DNA of 64,000 nt. It comes from Zygaena filipendulae (Eukaryota; Arthropoda; Insecta; Lepidoptera; Zygaenidae). The notes under the pieces are model-generated. The model had not been told where the DNA came from and did not search any database. It was given only the letters and a program-made list of their open reading frames with translations. The first letter of the stretch is position 1; every line of letters starts with the position of its first letter. Below, one piece after another: positions 62,044-64,000 of the stretch. Both the position numbers and the translations under genes were made by a program. The DNA is taken from the NCBI GenBank assembly GCA_907165275.2, contig OU015651.1, positions 3,370,501 to 3,434,500 on the forward strand, in the 5' to 3' direction.

Positions 62044-63623
62044 ATGTCGGAAGAACGTGCTGCAAAACGTAAAGTCGCCGATGAAAATGAAACTGAAGCT
62101 TCAGGTAGTACATAGTTGAAATTATAAAATTTAACCTTAAATTAACTTGATACAATTAAAAATTATATCCCAATTATGCGGAATTAAATACTAGTGTTCT
62201 GTGTATCAAAGCAAGTTGGCTCATCTTGGACAGTCAGTGTCAGACTTTTCTTGAATTGCATTTTTGCAACATATGAACCAGTGAACTTGTCCTCCAACAC
62301 TATGGTGGTATCTTTCTTGTTCTCAAAAATATCAAACAAAATGCTCCTCTACATTGCCCTATGGAGCCAACTGTGTGGATGGCAAATAGTTCACAGACCT
62401 GGCTGGTTTACACTTCTATAAGTAGTAAATTCAGATTACCAACTTACTTATTCGAAAAGTAGACAGCAAGTAGCAACATCCAAACAGTGAGCATCCATAA
62501 GTAAGTATTTAAGTAAGTTCAATAATACATTTCTTCACTTACTTATTTGCCAGTTGGCATCCACACATGGTTTTTTACTTACTACTTATGGAACTGTAAA
62601 CCAGCTATTAGATCTACAATTTAGTCTGTTGTATATGACACATATATCAAGGCTTTCATAGGTACCTCTATGAATGGTACCTTGATATTTTATACACATA
62701 CTAAAATCCTATTTCGATATTTTATACACAAATAAAATCCATACTAAAAAAAAATAAATAAAGCCTGGCAAAAGAGTCTTAACATTATTGCATAAATAAT
62801 TACTGAAAAAATTGCATACAAACAAAGACTTGTACAATTCTGTACTCCTAATATTAGTTACTTAATTTCTATAATGCTTGTGATAAAAAAATGCTTTTCT
62901 CTTTACAGAGCCTCTAATGTTTTAAGCGTGTAACAGACTGTTGTAAACAAGCCCAAAACGGAAGTTTCCAACAGTTGTTTAAAACAGTGCGGACGGTTGT
63001 TTGCAACAAAATTTCTGTTTCTTTTCCATGACCTTGGTTTGTGGGCGCGCGTTGGAAACTTGCTGCGATCTCACTCGTGTGGACGTTTGTTGTAAACCAC
63101 GCAAGTGCAGTTGAGTGGCGGCAGTCATGGGGAGCGCTCGCGCATAGAGTAATTTCACACGTGTACGAATGACGCAAGAAAAAATATTTCTCTTTTTTTT
63201 CCTCAATTGCACTCAAAAGAGAAAAGCCACACCAACTATTTGAATTTTTGAAAGGCAATGAGCCATTGCAAAGATGTTTCCGATGCGAGGGACAAAAGCA
63301 CACTGAAGTTGGAGCCTTGTTTACAACAAGTGTGGACAGTAACACCAACGGCGGTTAAAACCGAACCTCCCGCCAAGGTGACTTTGCGGAGAGGCTTGTT
63401 TACAACAGTCTGCTACACGCTTTATTATAATTTTATAGCTGGTAGGTACTTATGTGTTTTTTTTTCATTTCCAGGCCCACCTTCCAAATCAGTACATATT
63501 CAATGCCCATATTTGGATACTATCAATAGACATGTGCTTGATTTTGACTTTGAAAAATTGTGCTCTGTATCTCTCACAAGAATTAATGTTTATGCTTGTT
63601 TAGTTTGTGGAAAGTATTTTCAG
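62044..63623 (+). CDS. Usp39: USP39 (Sad1-type U4/U6.U5 tri-snRNP protein), exons 1-2, partial
   Basis: USP39 is a catalytically inactive ubiquitin-protease homologue needed for tri-snRNP function in splicing. Exon 1 (62044-62104) encodes MSEERAAKRKVADENETEAS and ends in phase 1 at TCAG|gtagta. Exon 2 (63475-63623) gives GPPSKSVHIQ, then CPYLDTINRHVLDFDFEKLC and SVSLTRINVYACLVCGKYFQ, ending CAG|gtgacc. The second stretch is nearly identical to the start of the ZnF-UBP domain in human USP39, including the zinc-ligand pair CLVC. The remaining exons lie beyond 64000. Intron 1 (62105-63474) carries a 495-bp MITE. The gene is divergent from UBR4. Confidence 0.95.
62926..63420. mobile_element. 495-bp MITE in USP39 intron 1
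   Basis: TIRs gcgtgtaacagactgttgta...aacaagcc and the inverse at 63393-63420 match at 27 of 28 positions. An internal copy of the cttgtttacaaca motif is also present. No coding capacity. Flanks are T/A-rich and a target duplication is not clear. Confidence 0.7.
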
Positions 63624-64000
63624 GTGACCTATGCTTAATGTTTTCTTACCTACTTATATTATATGCTTATTGCTTCCTGAGGATCAGTGGATGCTTCCTT
63701 ACAGATAAGGCATAAAAATGCTTGAGAATTTTTGTCACTGAATAAAAGACCTATTGCATTGCCTTTAAGTACTAAAATTCAATATCAAATGCCAATTTTG
63801 CAAAACTTAATTTTTGGTTGAATGTTTTACTATGCAGCCAATTATTGAATTAAGTAAAAAAAAATGCTCAAGCAGTTTTTTTGCCAGGTTTGCGCTGATT
63901 CTTACTGATATTGAAAATGCAAAAATGTGTTTGTCTGTTTTTCTCTCATGTCACAGTAAACAACAGATTAACACGATTTTTGCATAAAGATGACTGGAGT

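Noticed and set aside
62194..62421. 75-codon ORF in USP39 intron 1 as an extra exon
   Set aside because: Exon 1 and exon 2 join in phase and give a continuous USP39-like N-terminus without it.
1..64000. CRISPR array, operon, phage or bacterial mobile-element features
   Set aside because: No direct-repeat and spacer pattern and no prokaryotic gene organisation. Everything coding is spliced eukaryotic sequence or transposon relic.

Overview
The window is insect genomic DNA, most likely from a moth or butterfly. The support is AT-rich introns, GC-rich exons at short intervals, and a set of small dispersed repeats that I associate with Lepidoptera. The species assignment is inference. I saw no prokaryotic, viral or CRISPR features.

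Almost the whole window (8-58663, minus strand) is one giant gene, the orthologue of UBR4 (Drosophila purity of essence / pushover / calossin), an N-recognin E3 ubiquitin ligase. I placed 72 consecutive coding exons by hand. Each has GT-AG splice sites and compatible phase, and together they give 11,934 coding nt, or 3,978 codons. They run from the start methionine (ATG at 58663) to a splice donor at the left edge of the window. The UBR box is in exon 34 (31030-31244). It is followed by beta-propeller-like segments (30-25 kb), a UIM-like helix (20.8 kb), and a Cys-rich zinc ribbon (3.3-2.6 kb). The C-terminal part of the protein (roughly a fifth of it, with the catalytic hemiRING) lies beyond coordinate 1.

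At the right edge, USP39 (Sad1/Snu66-type spliceosomal ubiquitin-like protease) starts on the plus strand at 62044. Its first two exons are present. The two genes diverge from a 3.4 kb intergenic region that is largely repeat-derived. It holds two copies of a palindromic MITE and a perfect 125-bp inverted repeat.

The introns are loaded with transposable elements. The main finding is a ~5.3 kb element with long terminal inverted repeats, present twice in opposite orientation inside the same gene (6571-11885 and 41118-46507). The second copy makes up about 98 percent of its intron. Others are a 5'-truncated Jockey-like LINE (12318-13290), a composite element with a tRNA-derived SINE (14710-15966), several MITEs with visible TIRs (two with clear TSDs), and over a dozen copies of a SINE-like repeat. 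I found no convincing new biological system. The best leads are the perfect intergenic hairpin, the inverted element pair, and a short Cys/His exon-like ORF kept in both element copies.
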